A DNA stretch of 64,000 nt from Psoroptes ovis. Taxonomy: Eukaryota > Arthropoda > Arachnida > Sarcoptiformes > Psoroptidae. Under the pieces are notes generated by a model. The model did no database searches and had not been told where the DNA came from. It saw nothing but the letters and a program-made list of their open reading frames with translations. A program made the position numbers and the translations under genes. Location of the stretch: positions 4,031,001 to 4,095,000 of the forward strand of contig PQWQ01000005.1 in NCBI GenBank assembly GCA_002943765.1, read 5' to 3'. Positions 43,931 to 54,863 of the stretch are shown here, one piece after another. Within the stretch, counting starts at the first letter, position 1; each line of letters opens with the position of its first letter.

Positions 43931-44124
43931 TGTTGGTCGAAAAGCAATGACCATAAACTTTATTTGTGTCATATTTATATACATGTGAAAATAACAAAAT
44001 ATAATTGATATGATAAGATTATGCTCAAAGGGGCGGAGCTTATGCTCGCGCTCAAACGTCCGTCCATATAAGACGTACGCGAGGTCAATTCGTAAAGGAC
44101 GTACGCGAGTTATTTATTACAACA
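43931..44124 (-). repeat. 5' LTR of the copia element
   Basis: 194 bp, same as the other LTR base for base as far as can be judged by eye. It is expected to drive minus-strand transcription of gag-pol. Confidence 0.93.
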
Positions 44125-44297
44125 ACAATCACGATTCGAATAAATTTTAAAAAATGAACTATTTACACCTAAAATATTTCATTGTGAATGTGGAAATAGT
44201 TTTTAGTGAAATGTTTTTTTTTAATTTTAATATAAATCTTTATTTCTTTTAATCATGATTAAAACCTCGAAAAAGTGAAGATAATCAAAATCAAAAA

Positions 44298-46391
44298 ATG
44301 AAAATATCATTAAATCGGATAATTCGATCAAATTTCATTAATTCAATCAAACTGCAATATCTGAATCAGCGGCAAACAATCCAACCAAGACAAGCAAAAT
44401 ATAAATCATCGATATTCGATGCGTATAATGATCATAATGGCATACGACCATTGACAACATTACCAGCATTATCATCATCATTGAATGGTCACGTCATCAA
44501 TGATAATAATGATCGAAATGTAACAAATCATATGATGATCATAAAAAGAAATTATTATCATGATTCGAACACAAAGGATAAATTATCATCAAACAAACGT
44601 TGTTTAAATCACATGGTTCATCGACAATTTTTCAATTATTCAACAAATAATAATCGACGAATTAATGGACGTTTATATCGTTGGAATGATGTGCTATTTA
44701 GTTCAACATTCAATGAAATCGTTCGATTCGAATCGATGATTAATGAAGATTTGACGCAATACAGTGTAAGTGTAGCAATTATGAATTATGTGGGGTAGAT
44801 ATTACTAATTATATGACATTCATTGATCAGCTATTCCGTGAAAAGAATTTCACCAAATCATTTGACAGAGGATTCTTCTCATTGATGCCATTTGTGGTAC
44901 GTTCATTGGAACGTTTAATCGAATTAATCGATGATCATATGTATGAAGTGAATGCACAAAAAATCACGATGCCATCGATCGTTGGCAAACATTTATGGTT
45001 ACGTTCTGAACGTTGGGAATTGTCTGGCCAAGAAATTTTTCGATTAAAAGATCGTCATCAATCGGAATACTGTTTGGCACCGACACATGAAGAAGTGGTC
45101 ACACAAATAATTGCATCATGCAGTCAATTAACACATCGACAATTGCCTATTTATTTGTATCAAATATCACCGAAATATCGTGATGAAATTCGTACTAAAT
45201 TTGGTTTAGTACGAGCACGTGAATTCATTATGAAAGGTATGGGTCATTGTTGAATTCGGATCTCGGATTTTGATTTTTGTATATTTTCCGAATGACCAAT
45301 AGATTTATATACATTCGATAAAAATGAAGACACAGCAAAAGAAACCTATGACAAAATCTGTTCGATTTATGAGAAAATATTTAAATTATTAGAATTACCT
45401 GTGATCAAGAGTATGTGTTTTTGATGAAAACAAATGATGATGATCAAATTTGGACACTAAAAAATAAATATATTTAAAATTAGCTGTCGGATCAGTAGGC
45501 ACAATCGGTGGTAAACATTCACATGAATTTCTATTGGAAACAAATCTTGGTGAAGATGAAATATATACCTGTTTGAATTGTTTCGAATCATTTAATGCTG
45601 AATTGTTGGATGATGAACAAACACAAGCACATTGTTTAAATTGTAAAAGTTTTAATTTGACCAAGAAAAGACGTGCATTAGAATTGGGACATTCATTTCT
45701 ATTAAGTGATCATTATTCAAAACGTATGGATGCTGTATATTTAGCTGAACATTCAAATAAACCAATGTATGTTTTGTTTGATCTACTTTGGCCCCTAATC
45801 AAAATTTAAATTTTTATTTCAAACAGACCATTACAAATGGGCTGCTATGGTTTAGGTGTCAGTCGAATTCTAGCAGCATCGGTTGAATATTTATCAAATA
45901 AATATCAATCGCATTCTACATGTTCAGATTCTGAGCATCAACAATCATCATCAACGCAATCAGGTTCATCATCCACATCGCATCTAAATTTAGCTTCAAG
46001 TCATATATTTTTGCGATGGCCCAAATTAATAGTGCCATTCAAGATTTGTATCATTTTGCCTAAACATGATAGCAAAGAAGATCGTGGTAAAGGCACTGAT
46101 TTTTCATTGCACTTAGCCAAACTGATATGTGATCATTTTGGTGAAGATGTATTGATTGATGATCGTTCCAATTTGACAATTGGAAAACGTTTATTAACAG
46201 CTAAAACCATTGGCATACCATTCATATTAGTCGCTGGTCGTAATATAATTGACCAACGGCCAAAATTTGAATTATTCGATATGTATAACAGTGATGATTG
46301 TTATCATGATAATAATGGCCAACTGATGACACAAGCAAATATTTTGGATTTTCTAAATGTTAATTTGAAAAATTTTCAATTTAAACAATAA
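44298..46391 (+). CDS. PARS2: Mitochondrial prolyl-tRNA synthetase
   Basis: Five exons, 44298-44765, 44831-45236, 45303-45410, 45484-45766 and 45827-46391, join in frame to 609 residues. The first ~150 residues are basic and Asn/His-rich with few acids, fitting a mitochondrial presequence plus extension. The class II catalytic core follows: motif 1 region with FFSLMPFVVRSLERLIELID, SGQEIFRLKDRHQSEYC, LAPTHEE (Pro/ATP site), motif 2 (PKYRDEIRTKFGLVRAREFI) and MKDLYTFD across the exon 2-3 join. VGTIGGKHSHEF lies in exon 4; motif 3 is GCYGLGVSRILAA in exon 5. The last ~130 residues are the anticodon-binding domain. The enzyme charges mitochondrial tRNA-Pro in the matrix. At the first donor I chose GTAAGT at 44766 because it keeps the frame. 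Confidence 0.93.
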
Positions 46392-46715
46392 ATTTTTTTT
46401 ATTAAATTGATTTCTAATCCAAAAGAGAGCGCTTCAAGCTTTCAAATGACTGAATTGAATTCAAATTGAATTTTAATAGTAAGATTCAAAACTTATTAAT
46501 TGACAATTAGTCATTTTAAAGCCTGAAGCCTTAAAAAAAATTATAAATATTTGATTGATATGGTTCATTCGATGAAATCAGCCTTGTACTTAATAATATT
46601 TAGGCTGTTGATCCGCATCGATTTTTCATGAATGTTTTGGCAACAATTTTTTCCATCGGAAGTTGTACATCGATTTATTATTATTGCTTATTAACAGATA
46701 ACAATCAAAATAAAG
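46392..46715. other. Spacer between PARS2 and the lipase gene
   Basis: No long open frame. CAATAAATTTT at the PARS2 stop codon is a likely poly(A) signal, overlapping the coding end. Parts of the region may be 5' UTR or an upstream exon of the lipase. Confidence 0.35.
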
Positions 46716-48349
46716 ATGGATCCGAAATTGATAAATAAAAAAATGAAACAATCAATGCGAAAAACAATTATGAAATTTGTGTTGAAAATAATAAAAATAA
46801 TGTTCAAAATAATAATAACATTATTATTGATATCAGCATACATCTTATTCGTATTGATTTTATCATTTCAATTCATATCGGCTGGTTATTGGGACCGATT
46901 ACTACATCGATTACCTGGATCATTTCGTAATGAAGATACGAATCGTAATATTGTAAGTTTGAATTTTAAATGAATTAATAAATAATTGTTGAATGATTTG
47001 AATTATTTCCTCTCTGTATTGAATTAGTATGAATTGATTGAATCACGTGGTTTCCGATATGAACAGCATTATGTCCGGACAAATGATGGATATATTTTAC
47101 AATTAGTTCGCTTAGTAAATCCATATGTAATTGACCGAAGTCAATTGAAACCAATATTACTGCATCATGGTTTTCAGTGTACAGGCACTTTGTGGTTGCT
47201 GGCACGTAATGGAACTTTGTTATCGAATGGTGTTTATTATGAATATGCAGATAGCGACTCTGCTGCTTTCACTGGTCAACGTTTTTCGAATGGATCAGTC
47301 AACGAAGAATATGTTGCCGACACTCTTGGTTTTGTTTTAGCAACAAAAGGTTACGATGTTTGGTTGGCTAATTATCGAGGCTCAATCTATTCAACGAATC
47401 ATACCACATTGGACACTAATTCTGATGAATTTTGGAGATTTTCGATTGATGAAATGATTTTATATGATTTACCTGCTCAAATTGATTATATTTTAGCCAA
47501 CACTCATCGAACACATCTTTCCTATATTGGTCATTCACAAGGTAATCTAATGATGTTCGGTTTGATGTCTCAAAGTGATTATTACACAAAACGTATTCGT
47601 CCATTCATTGCATTATCGCCGGTGTTTTATCATGATGGAAGCATACGTTCAGGCATAACAAGATTCATTCCATTCATCAATTATCTTAGGTATTTATTTA
47701 TTTACTTAATGAATTTATTTAATTTGATTTTTGTTGTTATTCAAATCAGATCGAACCCAACACGAGTCCCATTTTCAGATGGTGCCAAATCCTTTTTCTC
47801 GAACATTTGTGAAAATCATTTGACACAACGTTTATGTTTCATGACTTATTATGATTTCACCGGTACAATCTTGGATAACATTGACTGGGTATTTTTTTGA
47901 TTAGTGTTTTATGTGGTCTAAATGATAATTTAATGAATAATATATTTCAGAAAAGATTAACTGTTTTCACATCGAACATTGGTATGGGCTCATCAGCATG
48001 GAATGCAGCACATTTGTTACAATTATACAGCCGTAATGATGGAAATTTTTCTTCATTCGATATGAATGATGCGGACGAAAATTATGCCCGATATGGACAA
48101 ACACAGCCTTCGATTTATGATGCAAGAAATATAAATTCCAAACATATTGCCATTATTTACACCGAAAACGATTGGTTTAATTCGTTGGAACAAATTTATC
48201 GTTTACGGCGTACATTGCCAAATCCATTGATTGATGATTATTTAGTACCCATTCAATCATACAGTCATATCGATTTATTATGGGGTTATAATGTTGGATA
48301 TTTGGTTAACCGGCGAATTATGTCCATTTTGAATCGTTACAATGATTGA
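46716..48349 (+). CDS. Acid-lipase family alpha/beta hydrolase
   Basis: Four exons, 46716-46952, 47028-47689, 47750-47888 and 47951-48349, join in frame to 478 residues. A basic N-terminus and one hydrophobic anchor (about 20-55) precede the AB-hydrolase lipase-associated segment YELIESRGFRYEQHYVRTND. The oxyanion-hole region is LLHHGFQCTGTLW. The catalytic triad is visible: Ser249 in GHSQG, Asp420 in TENDW and His452 in SYSHIDLLW. VWLANYRGS is a family signature. Members hydrolyse triacylglycerols or cholesteryl esters in gut or lysosome; the long uncleaved-looking anchor suggests a membrane-tethered, luminal or extracellular enzyme. Substrate is inferred only from family. Confidence 0.9.
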
Positions 48350-49796
48350 ATCCATTCTGATATTTTGACAACTTAGACTTAATCTTATGTAAATTCTTTC
48401 TTATTTTGATGATATTTATTTAATTTTTTGATAATAACTAATAAATAAAATTGATAATTTCCAAAAATCAATCAATGATTCGGTAATTAATGTTTGATTA
48501 CTGTTTTAATTGAAATAATTAAAAAATTTTCCTTGAAATTTCGCTGACAGTATCAGTGAGCAATCAAGCAAAAAATAGGAAAGAATTTCATTGAAATATC
48601 TTGAATTGAAGTTGTTTTTGTTGTTGCCATGGTTGGTGATGATAATAAAAGTAGTAATATTCCTGAAAATGACAAGAGAAAAGTACCTGACAGATTGCAC
48701 ACACACACACACACACACATTCATTCAATCAAAATTAACTTATTACTTATCATTTTTTTTTCATATTAATCTTATGTGTGTTGACAATGTTTTGCCATGA
48801 AAAATGTGTTTCAATGGAAATTGTTGCTATTCTTTAAGATTTGAATATTTTTTTTTAATCAAAGACTCATCCTTGTGATTAAGAATAATCCGGGATAAAT
48901 AATATTAAGTATGAATATTTTCAATGAAACTAATCGAATTGATTTTAAATTGAACACTATCATTTGTGTGAATGGCAGCATATATGATGGTTAGTTTTTA
49001 GTTTAATAACATTTAATTGACGTCATCAATTAATTGATTATTATCAATGTATTGAACATCCTTCAGTTCGATTAAAAAATAAAAAACTTGATAAAATGAA
49101 TATATTTATGAAATGATACTAAATATAATTGGCAATCAACAACAACAATAATAATAATAATTAAGAAAACGTAAATAAACATGAACAAAACAGTGTTAAT
49201 AATGATAATATTTAATATTAATTTGTCATATGAAATCAATTAGTGAGGATAGATAGATGTAGTAAATAAATAAAATGAATGAATTCAAAAAGAGAAATCG
49301 AATAAATAAATGTTGTTGTTGTTGATGATTGATAAAATAATATTCAATGTCAAGATAATAAAAGACATTGATTGGATTCAATCGATTGCTTCATTCGATT
49401 GCTTGTTTTCGAATGTTTTTTTTTTCGTTCAAAAATAAATCATTGATTTTGTTTGAATTAAAAAAATTGATTTTGTTTTAATTATTTTATGTGTGTTTAA
49501 GTTTGTAATTCCAATTAATCCGTAATTTTCCAGTGACTTTCAGTATTAATCTCAAGTGCCCAAAGAAATGATAACAATCGATTAATGTTATTGACTGTAC
49601 CCAAATATCAAACATTAATTGACAATTGGCTATAAATCAAAATATCAAATAGAATTGAAAATAATTTCATTTTTCAATCTTTGATTAGTGATCATTAAAT
49701 CAATCACCGTTCATCGTTGTTGATGAGTTAAAACATAATAAATAACTGCATTTAAAGTTTGAGTAATTTCAAAATAAAGTGACTAAAAGTGAAAAA
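48350..49796. other. 1.4-kb intergenic region
   Basis: No gene is supported. It contains overlapping AATAAATAAA poly(A) signals near 48438, a (CA)n microsatellite at 48698-48719, AAT-rich runs near 49141-49162 and a TTG run near 49311-49325. Its right part is the likely promoter and 5' UTR of the CRAL-TRIO gene. Confidence 0.4.
48698..48719. repeat. (CA)n microsatellite
   Basis: About 11 uninterrupted CA dinucleotides. On the minus strand it produces a spurious Val/Cys-rich frame that is not a gene. Confidence 0.9.
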
Positions 49797-50627
49797 ATGC
49801 CAGCAATACCACCACCAAGTGAAGAAGTGTTGAAAAAAATCGACCGATTACGGGAACGTTTTGAAAAAGAAATCGAACAGAATGGTGACCAGTATCATCC
49901 GGTTGATATTGAACGAGTACGCAATGAACAATGGCAAGTAGAACGTTTTGTGATTGATGATTCATATCAAATGAATGATGATGATGGTCCATTCAAAGCA
50001 ATGTGTGAAGCATTCAAATGGAAAAAATTGAATCGTGTCCACGATAACACTGAACAATCATTTCCCAAAGAATTCTATGAACTGTGTGAAGTGGAAATAA
50101 ATGGTCGTGATAAAGAAGGCCATTTAATTCAATGGGAAGCAACACGTAATCAAAGATGTTACAAAGAAATTGATCGATTAAACAAAGAATTTATGGCTTT
50201 CTGTTTGGAACGTGTCGATCGTGCTGCTGGTCGTGATGGCTTCATTTACATAACCGACAATGATGGTGCTGGTTTGGCTAACGTCGATATGGACATGAAT
50301 CGCTTCAAAATCAATGCAATCGAACATTATCCAGGCGGGCTACGTCGTATGTATGTGGTGGATTTGCCTTGGTTATTGAACAGTGTTATGTCAATGATTT
50401 TGAAATTCATGAGCCCCAAATTACGTCAATTAGTGCAGTACTGTAAAAAAACTGAACTCAAAAATTATATTGATGAAAAATACATTCCAGTCCGAATGAG
50501 TGGCCAACGTGAAAAACGTGCTTATCCAGCCGATTGCCGACCAATGGATTTAATGACCGAACTAAATTTGGACGAAAAATTTTTAAACACTTTTTACAAA
50601 CAATTCAAATTACAACGTTCCAAATAA
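49797..50627 (+). CDS. CRAL-TRIO (Sec14-like) lipid-binding domain protein, MOSPD2-like
   Basis: A single-exon frame of 276 residues starts at the ATG at 49797. The N-terminal CRAL-TRIO helix region spans about 10-95 (ERVRNEQWQVERFVIDDSYQ, FKAMCEAFKWKKLN). The lipid-binding domain spans about 95-250, with GRDKEGHLIQWE, FIYITDNDGAGLANVDMDMN and HYPGGLRRMYVVDLPWLLNS, then LKNYIDEKYIPVRMSG, which matches the C-terminal gate end of the fold. Spacing and the GLANVDMDMNRF block resemble MOSPD2, but no MSP (VAP-like) domain or membrane anchor follows. It is probably a cytosolic lipid or phosphoinositide transfer protein; the ligand is not known. Confidence 0.85.
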   Translation: MPAIPPPSEEVLKKIDRLRERFEKEIEQNGDQYHPVDIERVRNEQWQVERFVIDDSYQMNDDDGPFKAMCEAFKWKKLNRVHDNTEQSFPKEFYELCEVEINGRDKEGHLIQWEATRNQRCYKEIDRLNKEFMAFCLERVDRAAGRDGFIYITDNDGAGLANVDMDMNRFKINAIEHYPGGLRRMYVVDLPWLLNSVMSMILKFMSPKLRQLVQYCKKTELKNYIDEKYIPVRMSGQREKRAYPADCRPMDLMTELNLDEKFLNTFYKQFKLQRSK

Positions 50628-50720
50628 ATGATTATTTGTTTAATATAAGCTTTATTGATTTGAATCAATTTGAATAAAAATTATATTTTAACTATCATTT
50701 CAATAAAAATTTCGAATCAA

Positions 50721-51149
50721 TCAGTCGAATATGAATGATCCAATCGAACAGATGCATTGATATGATCGATAATAATAAGCAATCGAGTGATGATATTTAC
50801 AAATTAATAAGAATTGCAGTATTATTATAATCAATGAAATGACCACCAATATCGATATGGTTAACAAATAATTCACATGAAATTGATTCGATGAATTTGT
50901 TTGAAGTGTTTTCAAATTCGATTCGAATTGATTATAAATGATATTTTGTAGATAAAATATTAAAACAAAAATAAAAACCAAATCGATCATAATCAATGTT
51001 AGTATGAATGAACAGAAATTAAATTTTGATATTTTATCATTCGAATCATGATTAATATTAGGCATTTTGAATTTAGCAAAAATAATCATTACAATTTTAG
51101 TGATTCCGAAATCCGGAATCGAGCGATTCTGTTGTGAAAAAAAATGCAT
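50721..51149 (-). CDS. Small membrane protein, unrecognised
   Basis: A single-exon frame of 142 residues, ATG at 51149 (a later ATG at MPNINHD is also possible). Two clear membrane segments lie at about 46-68 (SFILTLIMIDLVFIFVLIFY) and 93-117 (YLLTISILVVISLIIIILQF), separated by a short loop with one N-glycosylation-like site. The C-terminus has several Cys and Tyr (YYYRSYQCICS). No family is recognised. It is followed upstream on the same strand, after 86 bp, by another small membrane protein gene, so the two could be related or co-regulated. Confidence 0.5.
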   Translation of the reverse strand: MHFFSQQNRSIPDFGITKIVMIIFAKFKMPNINHDSNDKISKFNFCSFILTLIMIDLVFIFVLIFYLQNIIYNQFESNLKTLQTNSSNQFHVNYLLTISILVVISLIIIILQFLLICKYHHSIAYYYRSYQCICSIGSFIFD

Positions 51150-51235
51150 ACATAATATATGAATGATAGGTGTCTTTTTTGTTTTTGCTTACAAAATTCG
51201 TGAAAATTGAAACAAGTGTTTTTGTTTTTGTTTTT

Positions 51236-51667
51236 CTAAAAATCATTTAAAGGAATTATAACATGATAATCAATTTTGTGTTCTTTGATGCAATGAAAAA
51301 CGACCAATGCATAAATAATACTGAATAACATCGTAACCGAAATAATAATTATGATCAATAAACAATTGGCCAATATCATTGATTTCCAATCTAATGTTTG
51401 CTTCCATCTTCGTGGTTGAATTTCTTGTGAATCATTCAGTTTTGTTTGATTAACAGAATCAGCAGTGAAATGCTCATCAGCCATCAATGTTCGAATATGA
51501 TTATCTTTGACTAAATCCGAAACGTTTGCCAGTGTTTCAGTGAAATTCGAATTATTATTATCAATTATCGGTGCATTAATTGTTTTGTTTAATTGCTGCT
51601 CATCACAATCAATCATTTGTGATAATTTAACAAAGAAAATGATCATTAAAATAATGTTTGAATCCAT
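51236..51667 (-). CDS. Secreted-type single-pass membrane protein, unrecognised
   Basis: A single-exon frame of 143 residues begins with ATG at 51667. A signal peptide (MDSNIILMIIFFVKLSQMID) leads into an extracellular stretch of about 75 residues with several N-glycosylation sequons (NKT, NFT, NVS, NQT). A second hydrophobic segment (about 100-125, ILANCLLIIIIISVTMLFSI) and a short tail ending HVIIPLNDF follow. That is a type I topology with a ~15-residue cytoplasmic end. No family is recognised. Confidence 0.6.
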   Translation of the reverse strand: MDSNIILMIIFFVKLSQMIDCDEQQLNKTINAPIIDNNNSNFTETLANVSDLVKDNHIRTLMADEHFTADSVNQTKLNDSQEIQPRRWKQTLDWKSMILANCLLIIIIISVTMLFSIIYALVVFHCIKEHKIDYHVIIPLNDF

Positions 51668-52039
51668 TTTTTTCAAAGAAAATAATTTTTCCTCAACGAA
51701 AATGAAAATATTGAAATGAATGCTGCAATGTTTTTGGTTAATTTTTATTGAAAAATGTTATGATTAATGGTCATTTACATCTGTGTTTATGCTCGCGACA
51801 TCTAACATCGGCCAAAAAATGTCAAAAGAGAAATGAATTTTGTCATCAAAGGAATGGGAAGAAAATGGATGTCAAAGATTGAATTATGCATCGAAGAAGA
51901 GAAATCCGATCATCAAAGAAAGAGAAAAAGTGATATGCTTTATTTCGGAACCAAATTTTGTTTGAAAAAAATTTTTGGTCCACATTCAAAAATGATTGTC
52001 ATTCCAATTTGTGAATGATCACTAGATTTAAAACATCAG

Positions 52040-53317
52040 ATGATCAGAATGAATTTGCAAATGAGAATAAATAATGCCTTATTAATTGTGGTGATAATGA
52101 TGACAGTAGGGTCATTAGAATCAATTTATTTTATTGAATCAGTAAATTTAGTACATGATTATGACCATCACAATTGGCATTATTCGCACCAGTCTCCATG
52201 GATACCGATTGTGAACGTAATTAGGCAGCAGCAACAGCAGCAGCAGCATCATAATCAACAACAACAACCAGAGTCCGAACAACAACGGGTGAGTTAATTC
52301 GTAGAATTTTAAATTTCTAATTAAAATTTAAATGAAATATTTTTGTTCCTCCAATTAGCCAAAACGTACAGCTTCATATCGGTTACCAGCTGGTGCAAAA
52401 GAAATCAATTCAGATCAAGAATTTATTATGACATTCAAATGCCAACAAGATAATGATGGATTCTTTGCCGATGTTGATAACGGGTAAGTTTGATTTTAAT
52501 AATTTACTTCCGAAATTCAATTTGACCATAACAATACGGAAACAAATCAAAAAACACTGTTTAGTAGAATTGATCATTTATCGTTTGTATCATGTATATG
52601 ATTGACAAAAGACAAATATTTCCCCAAAAAAAGCTATGACAGTAATTACTGTTTGACTGTCTGGCTGAATATTGATTGTGATTTAGAAATGTAAATATTT
52701 ACTATTAAGTCATTTGTATCCACTGTTGTGTTCACATTTCCTTTTTGTCATTATTCCTTTATTTATTTTTCCGAAATTTTGGGTCATTTTTATTGAGATG
52801 CATGTTTGCAAATGAATATATTTCAATCATTTGATATGTCATAAACAAACAATTGTTTGAAATAGATTTTTATCGGACTTTAAATTGATACAATCTTCTC
52901 TCTGTGTGATACACCTGTTGATATGATAATTTCAAATCCATTATTTGTCTTTGTCCACTCTTCTTTTCTCAAATATGAAAATTGAAATGATTTTTTCTTT
53001 ATAATTGAAATTTTAGTTGCAAAATATTTCATCGATGTCATACAGTACACAATGTAGGCGATCGAATACAGCTGCAACATTATTCATTCTTTTGTGGCCA
53101 AGATTTGGTTTTTGATCAATCAACATTTTCATGTCAAAGAAAAGATGATGCCATACCTTGCGATGCATCGCCCATGTTCTTTGATTTGAATAATCGTTTA
53201 GGTTCCGATGGACCATTCCTGACTGATGCCGATATCGAAAAAGCAAAAGCAGCTCGACCAGAATATCGCCGTCGTCGTAAACGTCATAGATATTGGTATT
53301 CGAATTATCATTTTTGA
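52040..53317 (+). CDS. Secreted chitin-binding protein with one peritrophin-A (CBM14) domain
   Basis: Three exons, 52040-52288, 52359-52483 and 53017-53317, join in frame to 224 residues. The N-terminus has a signal peptide (MRINNALLIVVIMMTVGS) and a His/Gln-rich linker. One six-cysteine CBM14 domain spans about 115-175: FKCQQDNDGFFADVDNG across the exon 2-3 join, then CKIFHRCH, YSFFCGQDLVFDQSTFSC and AIPC. The tail is basic (RRRRKRHRYWY). A single such domain places it with arthropod CPAP1-type cuticular or tracheal proteins that bind chitin outside the cell. The 533-bp second intron is long for this window. Confidence 0.9.
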
Positions 53318-53412
53318 GCTTCATTCATTTGTACTATTTTGAAATGAAATGAAATGTTTTAATGATTTTGTATTCAAACAAAAAGAAAATAAAATCGAAT
53401 GAATCGACTGTT

Positions 53413-54207
53413 TCAATGATAATCATATTCATTGGACTGAGCAGTTTTTGAATGTTGTTGCGAGTTCATTGATGATGGATTGTAATTGGAATGTTGTCCG
53501 TATGGATCCATATAAGAATCGTATCCGATCGGTGAGTTTTTATGTAAGGAATTTTGTTTTCTTGCATAATAATTATTCATAAGTTGACCAAGCGTATCGA
53601 CAACTTTCATTCGATATTCATTTTTGATTCGATATCTTTCATTATCCTGCATTGGATTATGATTATATGATGATGACAATGGAGGTGATTGTTCCAAAGA
53701 TGATGAATGAATGTCATGTTGCGGTGGTGGCTGATTCAATGACTGCTGCTGCTGCGGTGGTGGTGGTGGTCCAAATTGAAATGCATCAACAGAATCATGT
53801 TTAACTGTTGTTACAACTCTTCTGTTTGTTGTTCTTCTAAGATTAATCAATTTTCTCCTTCTTCCAAATCTGATTGCACGTTCATGAACTGAATAAGCGT
53901 TTTCAAGTTTGGAATCGTTTTTGATTGATAAGGTTTCATTTTTGATTGCTTCATGTATCATTCGTCGCATATCATTAAGTATTCGATTTTCTCTTTGATT
54001 CATTTTGATTTGATAATCAACAAATTGTTTAGCATCATTTAATGCTTGCAAATGAATTTCAGATATATTTTCATTGTGATTACTTATATTTGATTGCAAT
54101 TCAAATGATTTATTAGCATGCGTTTTGATTGTGAAAACTTTATGGTTAAAATATGCAAAAATAATCAAACAATCAATGAATAATAATGATAATAATTGTT
54201 TCAACAT
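53413..54207 (-). CDS. Secreted Pro/Gln-rich protein with a possible RFamide-type processing site
   Basis: A single-exon frame of 264 residues, ATG at 54207, placed at the ATG in front of the signal peptide (MLKQLLSLLFIDCLIIFAYF). Residues 20-110 are helical and polar with N-glycosylation sequons. Then SVHERAIRFGRRRK appears: Arg-Phe-Gly followed by a run of basic residues, the pattern used for RFamide release. After it come a basic stretch, PPPPPQQQQ-type low complexity and a Tyr/Asn-rich end. A TATA box lies about 85 bp upstream. It may be a neuropeptide precursor, or a matrix protein in which the site is coincidental. I do not assign a family. Confidence 0.6.
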   Translation of the reverse strand: MLKQLLSLLFIDCLIIFAYFNHKVFTIKTHANKSFELQSNISNHNENISEIHLQALNDAKQFVDYQIKMNQRENRILNDMRRMIHEAIKNETLSIKNDSKLENAYSVHERAIRFGRRRKLINLRRTTNRRVVTTVKHDSVDAFQFGPPPPPQQQQSLNQPPPQHDIHSSSLEQSPPLSSSYNHNPMQDNERYRIKNEYRMKVVDTLGQLMNNYYARKQNSLHKNSPIGYDSYMDPYGQHSNYNPSSMNSQQHSKTAQSNEYDYH

Positions 54208-54290
54208 TGTTTTAATGTTGCAATTCACCAACTACCAGCAAAAGAACGTTTAAAGCAAAATTAAATGAAAAATGAGAATCGATTCGTTTG

Positions 54291-54299
54291 CTATTTATA
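54291..54299 (-). promoter_or_regulatory. TATA box of the Pro/Gln-rich secreted protein gene
   Basis: The minus strand reads TATAAATAG, about 85-90 bp upstream of the ATG at 54207. Confidence 0.6.
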
Positions 54300-54863
54300 A
54301 ACTATCGAATGAAAATTTGATCAAATTAATGGAAAAAAATGGAATTCGATTAGATTCATTGATCATAATTGATTGGAAAATCATTAAATCAAATCAAGCA
54401 AAAGGTCGATTTTGAAATTTATGCAATATTTTGAATATTATTATTCAAATGACGATTCAAATTGAATGAACCAAAATACTGAAATTCAAAAACTTTGAAT
54501 GAAAATCGGATTTTAAGCTTTTGAAAATTTTGAAAAAAAACATTTCATCAATTCGGGACAGTGATTAAAGTATCATTATTCAAATAAATAATTCTGAATT
54601 TTTAAAAAAATTAATTATTTGAACAAATAATCCTTCAATCAAACATCTGTTGTTGTCAACAAAACGAGAGAGAAATCATTTGACAATTAATGAAATTTCA
54701 ATTAATAAATTTTAAACTTTTCAAAAAAAAAATTGTTTGTTTTTTTGAGATTTAAATGAAAAAAATAAACAAAAAGTTATATGAAATGGACACTTGTATC
54801 GAATAAAGCGAATTCCATTGAGAATATTTGCTTATTTGCATGATAATAATCACTGGCCAATCA

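Larger units (their letters stand above)
39860..44124 (-). mobile_element. Complete Ty1/copia LTR retrotransposon
   Basis: The 4265-bp element lies on the minus strand. Its 194-bp LTRs (39860-40053 and 43931-44124) start TGTTGG and end CAACA, and they look identical by eye. Both sides are flanked by the 5-bp duplication ACAAT (39855-39859 and 44125-44129). Reading the minus strand, the 5' LTR is followed at once by TGGTAGCGTGTCGCG, a primer-binding site of tRNA-CCA type, and the 3' LTR is preceded by the purine tract AGAAGGGTG. A single open frame encodes gag and pol. Identical LTRs, an intact frame and a clean target duplication point to a very recent insertion that may still be mobile. Its G+C is visibly higher than the surroundings. 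Confidence 0.96.

Noticed and set aside
44763..44798. Alternative first intron of PARS2 using donor GTGTAAG and acceptor ending at 44798
   Set aside because: It keeps the frame but uses a weaker donor. GTAAGT at 44766 with acceptor CAG at 44828-44830 is stronger and also in frame.
48506..48800. Small frames on both strands around the CA repeat
   Set aside because: They are low-complexity translations of the microsatellite with no splice or family support.
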